A stretch of DNA of 57,430 bases from positions 1 to 57,430 of the forward strand of contig JAGSHI010000005.1 in assembly GCA_023954635.1 (NCBI GenBank), in the 5' to 3' direction. Source of the DNA: Bacteriovoracaceae bacterium. Its GTDB lineage: Bacteria; Bdellovibrionota; Bacteriovoracia; Bacteriovoracales; Bacteriovoracaceae. Position numbers and translations under genes: made by a program. Position 1 is the stretch's first letter, and every line of letters begins with the position of its first letter. Below, piece after piece: positions 15,953-25,602 of this stretch. The notes beneath the pieces are model-generated. The model did not search any database. It was given only the letters and a program-made list of their open reading frames with translations, and was not told the origin of the DNA.

Positions 15953-16369
15953 TCAATTAATCATTAATGTAGAATCGATCTTAGTAAAAACATTTTCTGC
16001 CATATTATCTTTGTCGATCGCAGTAACAATAGTATTGTTCTCGACATCAAGAATATATGCGGCGTTCGGTGTTATTACTAAAGAATCTTTTCCCCCTTTA
16101 GTTTTTAACTTATCCATAGCGTCTTTAAGTTTAAAAAACTCATCGCTATCCATATCTAAATTTCTTTCTTGTAATCTTTTTGCTGCGTGCACTGAAAGCT
16201 TCAGTCCATGCTCTTTTCTAACTTCACCAATTTGTTCTTTAAGAAGGTTCTTAAACTCGTCTGGGTTTTGTCCCTTCTCAACCTGGTTGGAAACATCAAC
16301 CTTCTTATGCTTCGGTAACTTCGAAACATTAGGGATGAGCATATTATTAATTTTTCCGTTTCCTGCCAT
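15953..16369 (-). CDS. Flagellar operon protein of the TIGR02530 type
   Basis: This 138-residue soluble protein sits between flgD and flgE, the usual position of the small TIGR02530 'flagellar operon protein' found in Firmicutes, spirochaetes and deltaproteobacteria-like lineages. The landmark is the 'LSVHAAKRLQERNLDMD' helix, followed by a beta-rich part with 'PNAAYILDVENNTIVTAID'. The molecular function is not established; location suggests a role in hook assembly or export. The start lies 7 nt after the flgD stop. Confidence 0.8.
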   Translation of the reverse strand: MAGNGKINNMLIPNVSKLPKHKKVDVSNQVEKGQNPDEFKNLLKEQIGEVRKEHGLKLSVHAAKRLQERNLDMDSDEFFKLKDAMDKLKTKGGKDSLVITPNAAYILDVENNTIVTAIDKDNMAENVFTKIDSTLMIN

Positions 16370-16375
16370 ATATTC

Positions 16376-17242
16376 TTACATCTGGTTTAGTTTTATTTGA
16401 TTATAGCTGTCATCAGCTTTCTTTTGCAATGCAGGCAATTTTGACGCTGAAGTATTTTTATTTTTCTTACTACCTGGAGCTTTGAAGCTATCAACATCTC
16501 TCAGGTAAACCTTTTTTCCACCATCTACAGTTAAAATAGTTTCACCACCGATGAAATCTACACCTTGAACAGTTCCTGATGACTTTGTTTCTCCAGCAAA
16601 TTCATTGTACCCTTCATCCCAAGCGCGAACCTCGACTCTGTAATCACCTTTTCCAACAAAGTAATCATCAAACCCTTTGGCATCCCAAGAGATACTCTGA
16701 GGACCAAACCCCATTGAGTCTCTATTGACTTGTCCAACAAGTTGATTGTTACTGTCGTAAAGTCTAAGCATGACTTTCTTTGCTGACTGTGGAAGATTAA
16801 ATGGAACGTCGATTCTCTTCCCATTTTCTTCCACTCTTATACTTGTACCTTTCGTGTAAATTTCTTTTCCGATAAAACTCGCACCGTAAAATTTATTTTC
16901 AGTAGGCATAGCTTCTTGCATTTTATCAAACTTTGAATTCATATTTGTCATCTGCTCTAGTTGAGCAAATTGAGCGAGGTCTGCTGCAAATTGTTTTTGA
17001 TCCATTGGTTTAAGAGGATCTTGATTTTGAAGTTGATGAGTTAATAGTTTAAGGAAACTATCTTTTCCCATTTTATTATGCTTATCTTTATCAACAAAGC
17101 GTGCCTCAGTTTCTACACCGGCCATGCGGTTAAGTTCTGCACCAATATCTTTTGTATTTTTCTTTTTGCCAGATCTTTGTCCCATGTTCATTTGAACATT
17201 TTTAAATGGGTTGGCTTGTTTTGGTTTACCGATACCGGGCAT
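16376..17242 (-). CDS. flgD: FlgD, flagellar hook-capping protein
   Basis: The conserved FlgD core is clear: 'DSFLKLLTHQLQNQDPLKPMDQ' followed by 'FAADLAQFAQLEQM'. Behind it are the FlgD Ig-like/tudor beta domains with 'ISWDAKGFDDYFVGKGDYRVEV'. FlgD caps the growing hook and guides FlgE polymerisation. The N-terminus is unusually long (about 55 basic residues before the core) and the C-terminal tail is Lys/Ser-rich, making the protein longer (288) than the ~220-residue enterobacterial form. It lies in the operon between fliK and the TIGR02530-type gene. Confidence 0.95.
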   Translation of the reverse strand: MPGIGKPKQANPFKNVQMNMGQRSGKKKNTKDIGAELNRMAGVETEARFVDKDKHNKMGKDSFLKLLTHQLQNQDPLKPMDQKQFAADLAQFAQLEQMTNMNSKFDKMQEAMPTENKFYGASFIGKEIYTKGTSIRVEENGKRIDVPFNLPQSAKKVMLRLYDSNNQLVGQVNRDSMGFGPQSISWDAKGFDDYFVGKGDYRVEVRAWDEGYNEFAGETKSSGTVQGVDFIGGETILTVDGGKKVYLRDVDSFKAPGSKKNKNTSASKLPALQKKADDSYNQIKLNQM

Positions 17243-17258
17243 CTAGTCCCCTATAATA

Positions 17259-18704
17259 TCAAGCGAAGGCTTGATTTTGTTCTTTAAATTGTTCCCAAAG
17301 CTCTTTTCTTCTTTGAGAATCTTTTTGCTCACTCGAGCCACCTTTCCCAAAAGAGCCTTGACCTTGATTCTGACTAGATCCTTCAGAAAGATTACTTCCA
17401 GAGTTTTTAGAGTCAGATGAGAAACTCATCATTTCAGACTTACTACTTGTTGTAAGAACTTTAAATTGAGCTAACTTCACACCTGATTTATCAAGAGACT
17501 TGATTAGCTCTACTTCATTCTCAGCAAAGAATTGATGACCTTCTTTTGAGCTCGTTGCAATTTGAAGGTCAATCTGGTTTCCAGGTCCGGCCTTTCTTGC
17601 ATTTACTCTAAAAGTTCCTAATTCATCATGCTTAACAAGTAAGTCAAGAGCTTCATTATTTTCTAATTTATTTATTTCAATATAATTTGTAATTTTTTGA
17701 ATAAGTTCAGTTTTATTTGTAGCTTGGATATTTGAAAGGTCTACCACTTTTGTATTTGGTCCAATCAAATCTAAAGATTCAACACCTGATTTCTTTAAGT
17801 TTGAAGATAAAAAGTCAAAATTAGAATCACCTTCAGATCCAGACACCTGCTCTATTTCAAGAGAGTTACCGAGATCGTCACGCATTGACATTTTTGAATT
17901 AAAATCTGCTGGGTTTATATCAAACATTGAGCTGTTAATTGTATTTTGATTTTTTCCGTAGCCCTTAACTTTTCCTAGAAGTGCATTTGCATTCTTTGCT
18001 CTTGTTTCAAATGGTAACACTTCGCCTTGTGAACTTTGAGCTACATTCATTTGAGATACAAAGTCACTTCCAGTTTGAATTGATGTATTTTGAGCAGATC
18101 CATTTACCTGAGCATTAAGTAAAGACTTAGCCTGCCCAGCATTTGAAGTATTTGCTTTATTAAGAGAGCTTTTAAGATCTAGTGGAATTCTTGGATTTTG
18201 CTCAATGACTTTTCCATCTGAGTTAACAACTTCAGATTTAACCATATTAGGATCAATCTTCCCAAGAGGACTTGAGCCTTTTGACTTAGGAGTTGTTATT
18301 TGAGCTAGTAAGTTTTCACTATTTTTATGATTCTCAGAGAATGCTTCAATTGTTTTAGCATCTGGCATAATTCCAGATTTAGATTCTTTAAGAAGTGTTT
18401 TGAGTTGTGGATTTTCTTCTAGAAGTTTTTCACTTCTCTGTGAAAGCTCATTGGCAATACTTTGATCACCTTGCTTAATGGCCTTTTCGAATGCTTCTCT
18501 TGCTGATGGATCTTCTTTAAGTGCTTTTGCCATAAACTCATCTATGGCAACTGATCCCTCTTCTCCTGAAGACTGAAGAAGCTTTAGAAACTCTTCTGGA
18601 TTAACTTTTTCATTAGAATTTCCAACCGAAAACGGAGAATCAGAAGCCGTTTGCTGGCCTCCGAGAATCGCTAAAAGATTGTTATTATTTGAAATTCCAT
18701 TCAT
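17259..18704 (-). CDS. fliK: FliK-type flagellar hook-length control protein
   Basis: The 481-residue protein has a long low-complexity Ser/Asn/Gln/Lys-rich region typical of FliK rulers. The C-terminal Flg_hook domain lies at about 350-425 ('LGTFRVNARKAGPGNQIDLQI' and 'KSLDKSGVKLAQFKVLT'), followed by a Ser/Gly/Gln-rich tail. FliK is exported and switches the export gate from hook to filament subunits once the hook reaches length. Position upstream of flgD supports the assignment; sequence identity in the N-terminal part is not expected to be informative. Confidence 0.85.
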   Translation of the reverse strand: MNGISNNNNLLAILGGQQTASDSPFSVGNSNEKVNPEEFLKLLQSSGEEGSVAIDEFMAKALKEDPSAREAFEKAIKQGDQSIANELSQRSEKLLEENPQLKTLLKESKSGIMPDAKTIEAFSENHKNSENLLAQITTPKSKGSSPLGKIDPNMVKSEVVNSDGKVIEQNPRIPLDLKSSLNKANTSNAGQAKSLLNAQVNGSAQNTSIQTGSDFVSQMNVAQSSQGEVLPFETRAKNANALLGKVKGYGKNQNTINSSMFDINPADFNSKMSMRDDLGNSLEIEQVSGSEGDSNFDFLSSNLKKSGVESLDLIGPNTKVVDLSNIQATNKTELIQKITNYIEINKLENNEALDLLVKHDELGTFRVNARKAGPGNQIDLQIATSSKEGHQFFAENEVELIKSLDKSGVKLAQFKVLTTSSKSEMMSFSSDSKNSGSNLSEGSSQNQGQGSFGKGGSSEQKDSQRRKELWEQFKEQNQAFA

Positions 18705-18745
18705 TACGTTAACTTGCTCCTATTTGCAGACTACAACGCACTTAA

Positions 18746-19309
18746 CTATTTTTTCATATTCATGTACTGTTTTTGAAGCCGGGCAGATATTTCCTTATCC
18801 ATTGTATTAAATATCTTCGACACTTTTGTTGCATCAAGTTTCTCAAGTATTAGTACCGATATAGTAGAATCTTGTACTGAGAGTACATCTGCTGCATTCT
18901 GCGGTCTCATTCCAGAGATAACATCAACCATATGTGTAACCCGCTTGTTCTTATCAAGTTCTTTTTGATCAACACAACCAATGAACCTTTCTTGTTTCTT
19001 TTGGAACTCAACTATCTTTTTCTTAAAAGTATTCTGATTATGAGTAAGCTCTTGCTTCATCTTGCTGATGTCCATCTCTTTTAACTTTAAACTTTGATCT
19101 TTTTTAACAAGCTCTTTTGAAAATTCAACAAGCTTCCTGTTCCCTACTTTTTTTAAATATTTATCAACCTCTTCCAAAACAGATTTTTGAAACTCCTCTT
19201 CAGTGTAGTTTCTTTTCACTGAACCTTTTTCTTTATCAGTTTTTTCATTTTTTGCATGTGACAAAGACATAAAAGATAGGATTAAAAGAACTAAAAATGT
19301 CGTTTTCAT
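18746..19309 (-). CDS. MotE/YlxF-like flagellar protein with MgtE-N-type domain
   Basis: The 187-residue product has an N-terminal signal peptide or anchor (hydrophobic residues 3-18, ending SHA), a coiled coil (about 65-115), and a C-terminal MgtE-N-like helical domain with 'MVDVISGMRPQNAADVLSVQD'. This is the layout of MotE/YlxF proteins found after fliJ; in rhizobia MotE acts as a chaperone of the stator protein MotC. It overlaps fliJ by 4 nt, so the two are coupled. Function here is inferred from position and domain. Confidence 0.75.
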   Translation of the reverse strand: MKTTFLVLLILSFMSLSHAKNEKTDKEKGSVKRNYTEEEFQKSVLEEVDKYLKKVGNRKLVEFSKELVKKDQSLKLKEMDISKMKQELTHNQNTFKKKIVEFQKKQERFIGCVDQKELDKNKRVTHMVDVISGMRPQNAADVLSVQDSTISVLILEKLDATKVSKIFNTMDKEISARLQKQYMNMKK

Positions 19310-19761
19310 TCTGCCCTCTTTGAATTATTTCTTCTGATACTCATTAAATCATCAATATCTTCTTGATTTTTTTTAGTCGTATGCTTCTTCCATTCTTGAA
19401 AATCTTTATCCTTTAGTTTTTCAACAACTTTAACATCGCCTCTAGCTTGGCTTAGTTCAATTCTCTTTTCTTCCATTCTTCTCTCTAAGCTATAAATCAG
19501 GTTTTCTTTATTCTTAATATCTTCTCGTTTTCCCTGAATATAGTATGGATAAAACTGCAAAAATTTTCCATCAACACCTGTCTTAGAAGATTCGTTATAG
19601 CTTGTATACGCCTCTTCAATCTGTTGCCCTAATGTATAAATTTCTTCTTTATTCTTTTGTATCTCAGAAACGATTTCACCCAACTCAAGTTTAACTCTCT
19701 TTTCTTTAAACTCTCTGAGCTTCATTAACCCTTGCAATTTAAATTTGTATTTTTTAGCCAT
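19306..19761 (-). CDS. fliJ: FliJ, flagellar export chaperone/stalk protein
   Basis: The 151-residue protein is nearly all coiled coil, begins 'YKFKLQGLMKLREFKE' like FliJ proteins, and lies immediately downstream of fliI. FliJ is the stalk of the export ATPase and links FliI to FlhA. Sequence is weakly conserved in general; size, coiled coil and position decide the call. It overlaps the following motE-like gene by 4 nt. Confidence 0.85.
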   Translation of the reverse strand: MAKKYKFKLQGLMKLREFKEKRVKLELGEIVSEIQKNKEEIYTLGQQIEEAYTSYNESSKTGVDGKFLQFYPYYIQGKREDIKNKENLIYSLERRMEEKRIELSQARGDVKVVEKLKDKDFQEWKKHTTKKNQEDIDDLMSIRRNNSKRAE

Positions 19762-19775
19762 AGTAAGTATTCACC

Positions 19776-21155
19776 TTAATTTTCACCGAGGACTTCTGGG
19801 TTTACTGCTTGCTCAGCTTTCCGAGCAATATTTACCATCTGGTCATATAATTCTTCGAGACTCATTACCTCTGCTGAGTCTTGCATCTGTCTTAACATTT
19901 CCATCAGCTCATCATAAATTATTAATGCCTTATCTACTTTTGCATTGGAACCACGTACATAGGCACCAACATTAATAAGATCTTCATTTTCTTTGTAGGA
20001 AGCCATCAAGTCTCTCAGGTGAGAGGCGACAATTATATGTTCTTTCGCAACAACTTTATTCATAACCCTAGAAAGAGATTGAAGTACATCAATTGCAGGA
20101 AACTGATTTCGACTTGCTAGCTCTCTTGAAAGAATAATGTGTCCATCAGCGATGGCCCTAATTGCATCAGCAATAGGCTCATCCATGTCACCACCTTCAA
20201 CTAGTACGGTATATATACCAGTAATCGATCCTGCACCTTTTTTAGTACCAGCTCTTTCAAGTAACTTTGGAAGTTTTGCAAAGACCGAAGGAGTATAGCC
20301 TTTTTGTCCTGGAGGTTCTCCGGCCCCAAGACTAATTTCTCTATTTGCCATAGCAAAACGAGTTACAGAATCCATCATAAGTAAGACATCTTTGTTTTTG
20401 TCTCTAAAAAACTCAGCAACAGTTGTCGCAACATATGCTGCCTTAGTCCTAATGAGTGGTGATTGATCAGATGTTGCTACAATTACAATTGATCTTCTAA
20501 GACCCTCTTCACCAAGATCACTTTCTATAAACTCTAGAACTTCTCGTCCCCGTTCCCCGATTAATGCAATTACATTTATGTCGGCATTTGTATTTTTAGC
20601 TATCATCCCAAGTGTTACTGACTTACCAACACCAGAACCAGCCATAATCGCTAATCTTTGCCCTTTTCCAGCAGTCATAAAGCAATCTATTGCATGAACT
20701 CCTGTATGAAGACTTTCTCTAATCGGTGGCCTCTCTAGGGGGTTTATCGGCGTTCCAAAAATACTGTGGACTTCAGCTTCATTTGACTCAATAGGACCTT
20801 TCCCATCAATTGGGTTTCCTTGAAAATCAATAACTCTTCCAATAAGAGCATCTGAGGCCTTAAAAGTAGTTGTTAATTCTTTTAGATAAACTCTTGTTTC
20901 AGAATTTATTCCAGGAATCTCATCATAGGGCATGGCCATACATTTATTTTTGTTAATAGCTACGACTTCACCTAAGCAAGAGTCACCAAATTCGGTCACA
21001 AATTCAACATTACTTCCGATAACGGCACGGCTAAGGTTCACTTCAAACATCATGCCTTGGCTAGAGTTAACTTTTCCAATCTTCTGATACGGAAGTGAAT
21101 ATTCATATGATTTTAATATAGGATTAAGATCAAGAGTCTTTTCGTTCATTTTCAA
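19776..21155 (-). CDS. fliI: FliI, flagellar type III export ATPase
   Basis: The protein is related to F1-ATPase beta. The Walker A AGSGVGKS lies near residue 172, Walker B in 'VLLMMDSVTRFA', and the family motifs 'GERGREVLEFIE' and 'GEPPGQKGYTPSVFAKLPKLLERAG' are all present. It uses ATP hydrolysis to prepare substrates for export and forms a hexamer with FliJ and FliH at the cytoplasmic face of the basal body. The start overlaps the fliH end by 26 nt; an ATG two codons in is an alternative. Confidence 0.97.
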   Translation of the reverse strand: MKMNEKTLDLNPILKSYEYSLPYQKIGKVNSSQGMMFEVNLSRAVIGSNVEFVTEFGDSCLGEVVAINKNKCMAMPYDEIPGINSETRVYLKELTTTFKASDALIGRVIDFQGNPIDGKGPIESNEAEVHSIFGTPINPLERPPIRESLHTGVHAIDCFMTAGKGQRLAIMAGSGVGKSVTLGMIAKNTNADINVIALIGERGREVLEFIESDLGEEGLRRSIVIVATSDQSPLIRTKAAYVATTVAEFFRDKNKDVLLMMDSVTRFAMANREISLGAGEPPGQKGYTPSVFAKLPKLLERAGTKKGAGSITGIYTVLVEGGDMDEPIADAIRAIADGHIILSRELASRNQFPAIDVLQSLSRVMNKVVAKEHIIVASHLRDLMASYKENEDLINVGAYVRGSNAKVDKALIIYDELMEMLRQMQDSAEVMSLEELYDQMVNIARKAEQAVNPEVLGEN

Positions 21156-21945
21156 GACCTACAGATTCAAATAGTTTATCAAGGCTATGCATTTGTTCTT
21201 CAAGAGTACCATTGATAATTCCATTATCACTCTCAATAATTAAACCTTGATCTTTGATATCATAATCAACTTCAACTCTTACATTTTTAAGAGCTCCAAT
21301 TTTTTCCTGAACTACTTCAAGGATGTCAGTCATGCCTTCAAAGCTATTTTGATCAACATGAAGTAGAAGGTTTGACTTTGTTTGAATCTCGACAATAAGT
21401 TTTTCAAGCAGTCTCGGTATATACTCACCGTCTCCATCCAACTCTCTAAGGATTACCCACTTCGTTAAATTTCGAATTAGTTTATAGAGGTCTTGCTTTT
21501 GATTATTTATGATGTCTTCTTTCAATATCAATACTTCATTGATCATATCAACAAGTGCATTGAGTTTTTCTTCTGTCTGGGCCCTCGTTTGATTAAAAAC
21601 TTCTTGCTTACCGGCTTCAATACCTTCATCGAAACCTTGCTGGAATGCTTCCTCTCTAATTATATCAAGGCGTCTTTCAACTTCATCTCGAATTTTTCTT
21701 TCACGCTCATCTCGTTCCTGCTCAAGTAGCCCTCTATGCTCTTTTACAATCGGAGATATATTGAAATTTTTCTTCTCTGCAGATAACCTTTCAAACTTAG
21801 CCTTCTTTCCATCTCGTTTCGCAAGTCGAGGGACAAGTTCACCGAGATCTTTAAAGTCATAGTTCTCTACACTATCTGAATCATTCGCAACTGATGAAAA
21901 GTTTTTAAATTCATAATTCTCAATACTGTTGTCATTTGTTGCCAT
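21130..21945 (-). CDS. fliH: FliH, flagellar export ATPase regulator
   Basis: The 271-residue protein has an N-terminal disordered part with an internal duplication ('NYEFKNFSSVANDSDSVENYDFKDLGE'-type repeat of N-Y-[ED]-F-K), a Glu/Arg-rich coiled coil (about 75-130), and the FliH/YscL-like C-domain. FliH dimers bind FliI and hold it at the C ring. Its position between fliG and fliI is standard. The N-terminal repeat resembles short peptide motifs that could bind FliN, but that is inference. Confidence 0.9.
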   Translation of the reverse strand: MATNDNSIENYEFKNFSSVANDSDSVENYDFKDLGELVPRLAKRDGKKAKFERLSAEKKNFNISPIVKEHRGLLEQERDERERKIRDEVERRLDIIREEAFQQGFDEGIEAGKQEVFNQTRAQTEEKLNALVDMINEVLILKEDIINNQKQDLYKLIRNLTKWVILRELDGDGEYIPRLLEKLIVEIQTKSNLLLHVDQNSFEGMTDILEVVQEKIGALKNVRVEVDYDIKDQGLIIESDNGIINGTLEEQMHSLDKLFESVGLENERKDS

Positions 21946-21960
21946 TCAACAATTCTCCAA

Positions 21961-23001
21961 TTAAACGAGTTGATCACCTTCACCACCTCTGGCGATGAAT
22001 GCTTTACCTTGTTGTTCAAGTTCTTTCGCTTTTTGAACAATTTCGGTCTGAGATTTTTCAACATCAGATAGTTTCGTTGGCCCAAGGGCATCCAAATCTT
22101 CCTGAATAAGTGTTGCCGCTCTATTTGACATATTTTTAAAGATCTTAGCTTTAATATCTTCTGGTGCAGTTTTAAGAGCAATAACAAGTTTCTGCTGATC
22201 AACTTCCTTAAGTAAGTTCTGAATACCTTTATCATCAACATGAACAAGATCTTCGAAAACAAACATAAGTTTTCTAATTTCTTCTGCAAGTTCTGGATCT
22301 TTCTCTTCAACACGAGACATAATATTTTTCTCGCTATTTTTATCCATAAGGTTAAGCATGTCAGCAATTGGCTCCACCCCACCAAGTTGATTAGTATCAA
22401 TTGACCCAAGGGTAGATAATTCCGTTTTAAGTACATCATCAAGCTGAGCAATAAGTTCAGGTGAAACATAATCAAGGTTAGCAACCCTAAGTACAACTTC
22501 CGCCTGAAGTCCTTCTGGAAGTCTTTTAAGAACATCCACTTTCTTTTCAGGAGCAAGATGCGCAACAATAAGAGCAATCGTTTGAGGATGCTCGTTAATT
22601 AAGAAGTTTGCGAGTGTTCTGGTATCAACTAGCTCTAGAGACTCTAGAGTATTGTTTGATCCAACTTCAACAATCTGACCAAGGAGTTGTTTAGCTCTCT
22701 CTTCTCCAAGAGCTCCAACAATAAAGTCACGACCACGGTTATCACTAAAGAGAAGATCATTTTCTTCATTCAGTGTTGCATAAAATTCTTCTAACACTTT
22801 TTTGATTAACCAAATGGGTGCTTTTCTCACCGCAGCCATTGTATTAATCATTCTTTTGACATCATTGTCTCTTAAGTGCCCAAATATTAACTGTGTCGTA
22901 TTTACACCCAGAGCGGAAAGCAGAATCGCTGCTTTCTCCTGCCCAGAGAGCAGGGAATATTCCGTGTCCGGATCTAAACTGTTTTCACTTGGCATTGCCA
23001 C
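21961..23001 (-). CDS. fliG: FliG, flagellar motor switch protein
   Basis: Three FliG domains are visible: the N-domain ('SGQEKAAILLSALGVNTTQLIFGHL'-like opening), the middle domain with 'NEHPQTIALIVAHLAPEKKVDVLKRLP', and the C-terminal charged helix region around 'VHVDDKGIQNLLKEVDQQKLVIALK' that meets the stator. FliG joins the MS ring to the rotor and determines torque direction. A short Gly/Gln-rich tail follows. The start is a GTG with AGGA five bases upstream; an internal ATG two codons later is possible. Confidence 0.97.
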   Translation of the reverse strand: MAMPSENSLDPDTEYSLLSGQEKAAILLSALGVNTTQLIFGHLRDNDVKRMINTMAAVRKAPIWLIKKVLEEFYATLNEENDLLFSDNRGRDFIVGALGEERAKQLLGQIVEVGSNNTLESLELVDTRTLANFLINEHPQTIALIVAHLAPEKKVDVLKRLPEGLQAEVVLRVANLDYVSPELIAQLDDVLKTELSTLGSIDTNQLGGVEPIADMLNLMDKNSEKNIMSRVEEKDPELAEEIRKLMFVFEDLVHVDDKGIQNLLKEVDQQKLVIALKTAPEDIKAKIFKNMSNRAATLIQEDLDALGPTKLSDVEKSQTEIVQKAKELEQQGKAFIARGGEGDQLV

Positions 23002-23027
23002 AGCTTTCCTCGCTTGTTATCGCCTAA

Positions 23028-24746
23028 TTAGGCAATTTGTTTATCAGATTCTGTACTATGAATCATTTCATGGATAATCTGAGCAGCCTTACCTGGATTC
23101 GATTCAACCAATGAAATAATTCTCTCTCTCAGCATGTTTCCTTCAATCTTCTCTGGATTCAGCTTATCCTCAATTTGAGGTAAGGCATCTTCTAGGCCAG
23201 GTAACTTCTGGTTAGATTGAATTTTCTCTAGCTCTTCTAATGTTTTCGGAAGAAAGTCTTCTACCGATTCAACTGTATTGTCAGTAACCCACTGAATAAA
23301 TGGTCTTACAACAAGGAAGAAGAATAAAGAGATTACTAATCCAACAGCCAAGTACTTAACTACATTCTTCCAAAGCTCTCTCTTCTCTTTTGCTAACATG
23401 AAGGCTTCAACAGCAGCCATGTCTTCTTGAGCAAATTCCATATTTTTAATAACTAACTGATCACCGCGTTTCTCAGAAATTCCAAGGGTTGAAGTTACAA
23501 TGGCCTTGAAGTTCGCTAGATCAGCTTCTGACCATGCTTCATACCTCATTACTTGTTTTCCATTGTCTCCAAGTAGTGGCTCACCATTTTCAGTAACGGC
23601 CGGAACTCTCTTACCATCAATCATAACGGCAGCAGATATTTTCTGTATTCCAGCTACTGGTGTTTTCGACTTCTTAATTTTTGTTGGAACATTATAGTTT
23701 TTAGTAGAAAGTTCCTTATCAACATTATTCCTTGTTTCAGGAATACCAGGTTGAGGAGTTTCGCCAGGAACATTACTTCTAGCCCCAGGTATCCCCTGTG
23801 GAGAAGGTCTACTTCCATTAAGTTTCTGTGAATTTTTCACTTCTGAAAGTACGGCACTATTCTCACTGTCATATTTCGTTTCAGTTTGAATACTCTCTGT
23901 GAAATCCATATTTACAGTAACTTTAGCAATAACCTTTCCTTCACCAACAACCTTTGTAAGAATCTCCTCAATTTGATTTTCATACTTTCTGTTAATTTTG
24001 GTTTCAAGTCCGATTCTATTTGCTGTAGCTGCAGTTAATGCATCTCCAATATTTTCAGATAACTTCTTCCCTTTATGATCTAGAATAACCACATTCTCAG
24101 GTCTCATTCCTTCAACTGAGCTTGAGATAAGTTGAGCTATCCCTTTAACTTCTGCTTCAGCAAGAGAAACTCCTCTATCCAATTCGAGAACAACTGATGC
24201 TCCTGGTGGTTTCTTTTGACTTACAAATGGTGATGTTTCAGGGATAGAAAGGTGAACTCTCGCTCTCTTAACTCCATTTATATATCGAATCGTTTTAATA
24301 AGCTCGCCTTCAAGCGCTCTTTGTTTATTTACCTTTTGAACAAAACTTGTCGTCCCAAAAGACTGCTTATCAAAAACTTCATAACCAACTGTTCCAGAGA
24401 AAGCAACACCCATAGTTGCAAGTTCTAATCTCCATCTATTGACCATGTCTTCTGGAATTTTGATAGATTTCCCATCATTATCAAGTTGATAAGAAATTTT
24501 CTTCTCTTCTAGAATAACTGCAATTTTTTTGGAGTCTTCTCTGTTTAAATTATTATATAAAACTTCATAGCGAGTTTTTGAAGCCCATATGACAATCGAA
24601 ACCATAACGGCAACGATCACACCTGATAGCCCTAAAAGACTAATCCTTTTAGAAGTATCAAGAGTTGCATAAAACTCCATGAAATTCCGATAAATTTTCT
24701 CTAAAAAATCCTGCACAGAATCCTCCTGATTCAGCGCGATTGCCAC
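23028..24746 (-). CDS. fliF: FliF, flagellar MS-ring protein
   Basis: The 572-residue protein has a membrane helix at about 37-57, the periplasmic ring-building motifs (YEVLYNNLNREDSKKI and 'YEVFDKQSFGTTSFVQKVN'), a Pro/Gly-rich loop about 315-345, a second membrane helix at about 453-473, and a C-terminal tail with 'LRERIISLVESNPGKAAQII' that binds FliG. FliF forms the MS ring, the assembly platform of the basal body. The proposed start is a GTG; its ribosome site is not convincing, but the reading frame shows no better one. Confidence 0.97.
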   Translation of the reverse strand: MAIALNQEDSVQDFLEKIYRNFMEFYATLDTSKRISLLGLSGVIVAVMVSIVIWASKTRYEVLYNNLNREDSKKIAVILEEKKISYQLDNDGKSIKIPEDMVNRWRLELATMGVAFSGTVGYEVFDKQSFGTTSFVQKVNKQRALEGELIKTIRYINGVKRARVHLSIPETSPFVSQKKPPGASVVLELDRGVSLAEAEVKGIAQLISSSVEGMRPENVVILDHKGKKLSENIGDALTAATANRIGLETKINRKYENQIEEILTKVVGEGKVIAKVTVNMDFTESIQTETKYDSENSAVLSEVKNSQKLNGSRPSPQGIPGARSNVPGETPQPGIPETRNNVDKELSTKNYNVPTKIKKSKTPVAGIQKISAAVMIDGKRVPAVTENGEPLLGDNGKQVMRYEAWSEADLANFKAIVTSTLGISEKRGDQLVIKNMEFAQEDMAAVEAFMLAKEKRELWKNVVKYLAVGLVISLFFFLVVRPFIQWVTDNTVESVEDFLPKTLEELEKIQSNQKLPGLEDALPQIEDKLNPEKIEGNMLRERIISLVESNPGKAAQIIHEMIHSTESDKQIA

Positions 24747-24774
24747 ATCCTATGGCAACCTCTACTTATTTACA

Positions 24775-25146
24775 TTAAATCTGCATTCTCATTACTTCTT
24801 TATAAGCATCAATTACTTTAGACCGAATTTGATTCATGGTCTTAAATGCAATCTCTGCTTTTTCAACTGCTAACATGGTCTCATGTAAATTCTTTGTCTT
24901 ACCTGTCACCAAATTCTGAATTGCTTTATCAGCATCTTGTTGCATCCCATTTACTTCTGTAATTGAGCTTGCCAACAGTTCAGAAAAAGATTTTGTATTA
25001 CTTGGTTGATCTAACGTTAAAGATCCACCTACTGAAGAACTTCCACCTAACTCGGAGAAACTCTCCATCTCTGCACTTTTACTCCAATCCTTAGCATTGT
25101 AATTATTAAGAATTGACTGTAAATTTCCTACATTTTGAATTGCCAT
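24775..25146 (-). CDS. fliE: FliE, flagellar basal-body MS ring-rod junction protein
   Basis: The C-terminal half has the FliE signature: 'FSELLASSITEVNGMQQDADKAI' followed by 'LHETMLAVEKAEIAFKTMNQIRSKVIDAYKEVMRMQ'-type helices. FliE connects the MS ring to the rod and is exported early. The 123-residue length and position between flgC and fliF are standard. The N-terminal ~40 residues are variable and Ser/Gly-rich. Confidence 0.95.
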   Translation of the reverse strand: MAIQNVGNLQSILNNYNAKDWSKSAEMESFSELGGSSSVGGSLTLDQPSNTKSFSELLASSITEVNGMQQDADKAIQNLVTGKTKNLHETMLAVEKAEIAFKTMNQIRSKVIDAYKEVMRMQI

Positions 25147-25156
25147 TTTCTACCCC

Positions 25157-25594
25157 TTATCTTCCGATTTCCAAAGCTTTCATGGCCATACCTTTAGTTG
25201 TATTCAATGCACTAATATTGGCTTCATATGAACGAGAGGCTGAAATCATATTTGCCATCTCTTCCATAACGTTGATATTTGGATAAGCAACATATCCCTT
25301 TTCATTAGCATCTGGATGATTTGGTTCGTACTTCAAGATAGGAGGTCTGTCTGTCGAAATCACCTCAGTGGCATGAACAGTTTTTGCTTTCTCGTCCAAT
25401 TCACCTTCCAATATATCTGCAAAAGATTCTCTAGCAGGTTCGGCGCCGAAAACGACTTCCTTCTTCCTGTAAGGTCCACCCTCTGCAGTTCTTGTTGTTT
25501 GTGCATTCGCAATATTTGAAGAAATTGCTGCCATTCTCTTTCTATTGGCCGCAAGTCCCGATGCTGAAATTTTCAAACTGGTTAGTAAATCCAT
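25157..25594 (-). CDS. flgC: FlgC, flagellar proximal rod protein
   Basis: The protein starts 'LLTSLKISASGLAANRKRMAAISSNIANA', the axial-protein N-helix, and ends 'NVMEEMANMISASRSYEANISALNTTKGMAMKALEI', the partner C-helix. The interior has 'EGGPYRKKEVVF' and 'DPNHPDANEKGYVAYPNI'-like rod motifs. FlgC builds the proximal rod with FlgB, FlgF and FliE. Length of 145 residues is normal. It lies 8 nt after flgB. Confidence 0.96.
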   Translation of the reverse strand: MDLLTSLKISASGLAANRKRMAAISSNIANAQTTRTAEGGPYRKKEVVFGAEPARESFADILEGELDEKAKTVHATEVISTDRPPILKYEPNHPDANEKGYVAYPNINVMEEMANMISASRSYEANISALNTTKGMAMKALEIGR

Positions 25595-25602
25595 AATTCA
25601 CC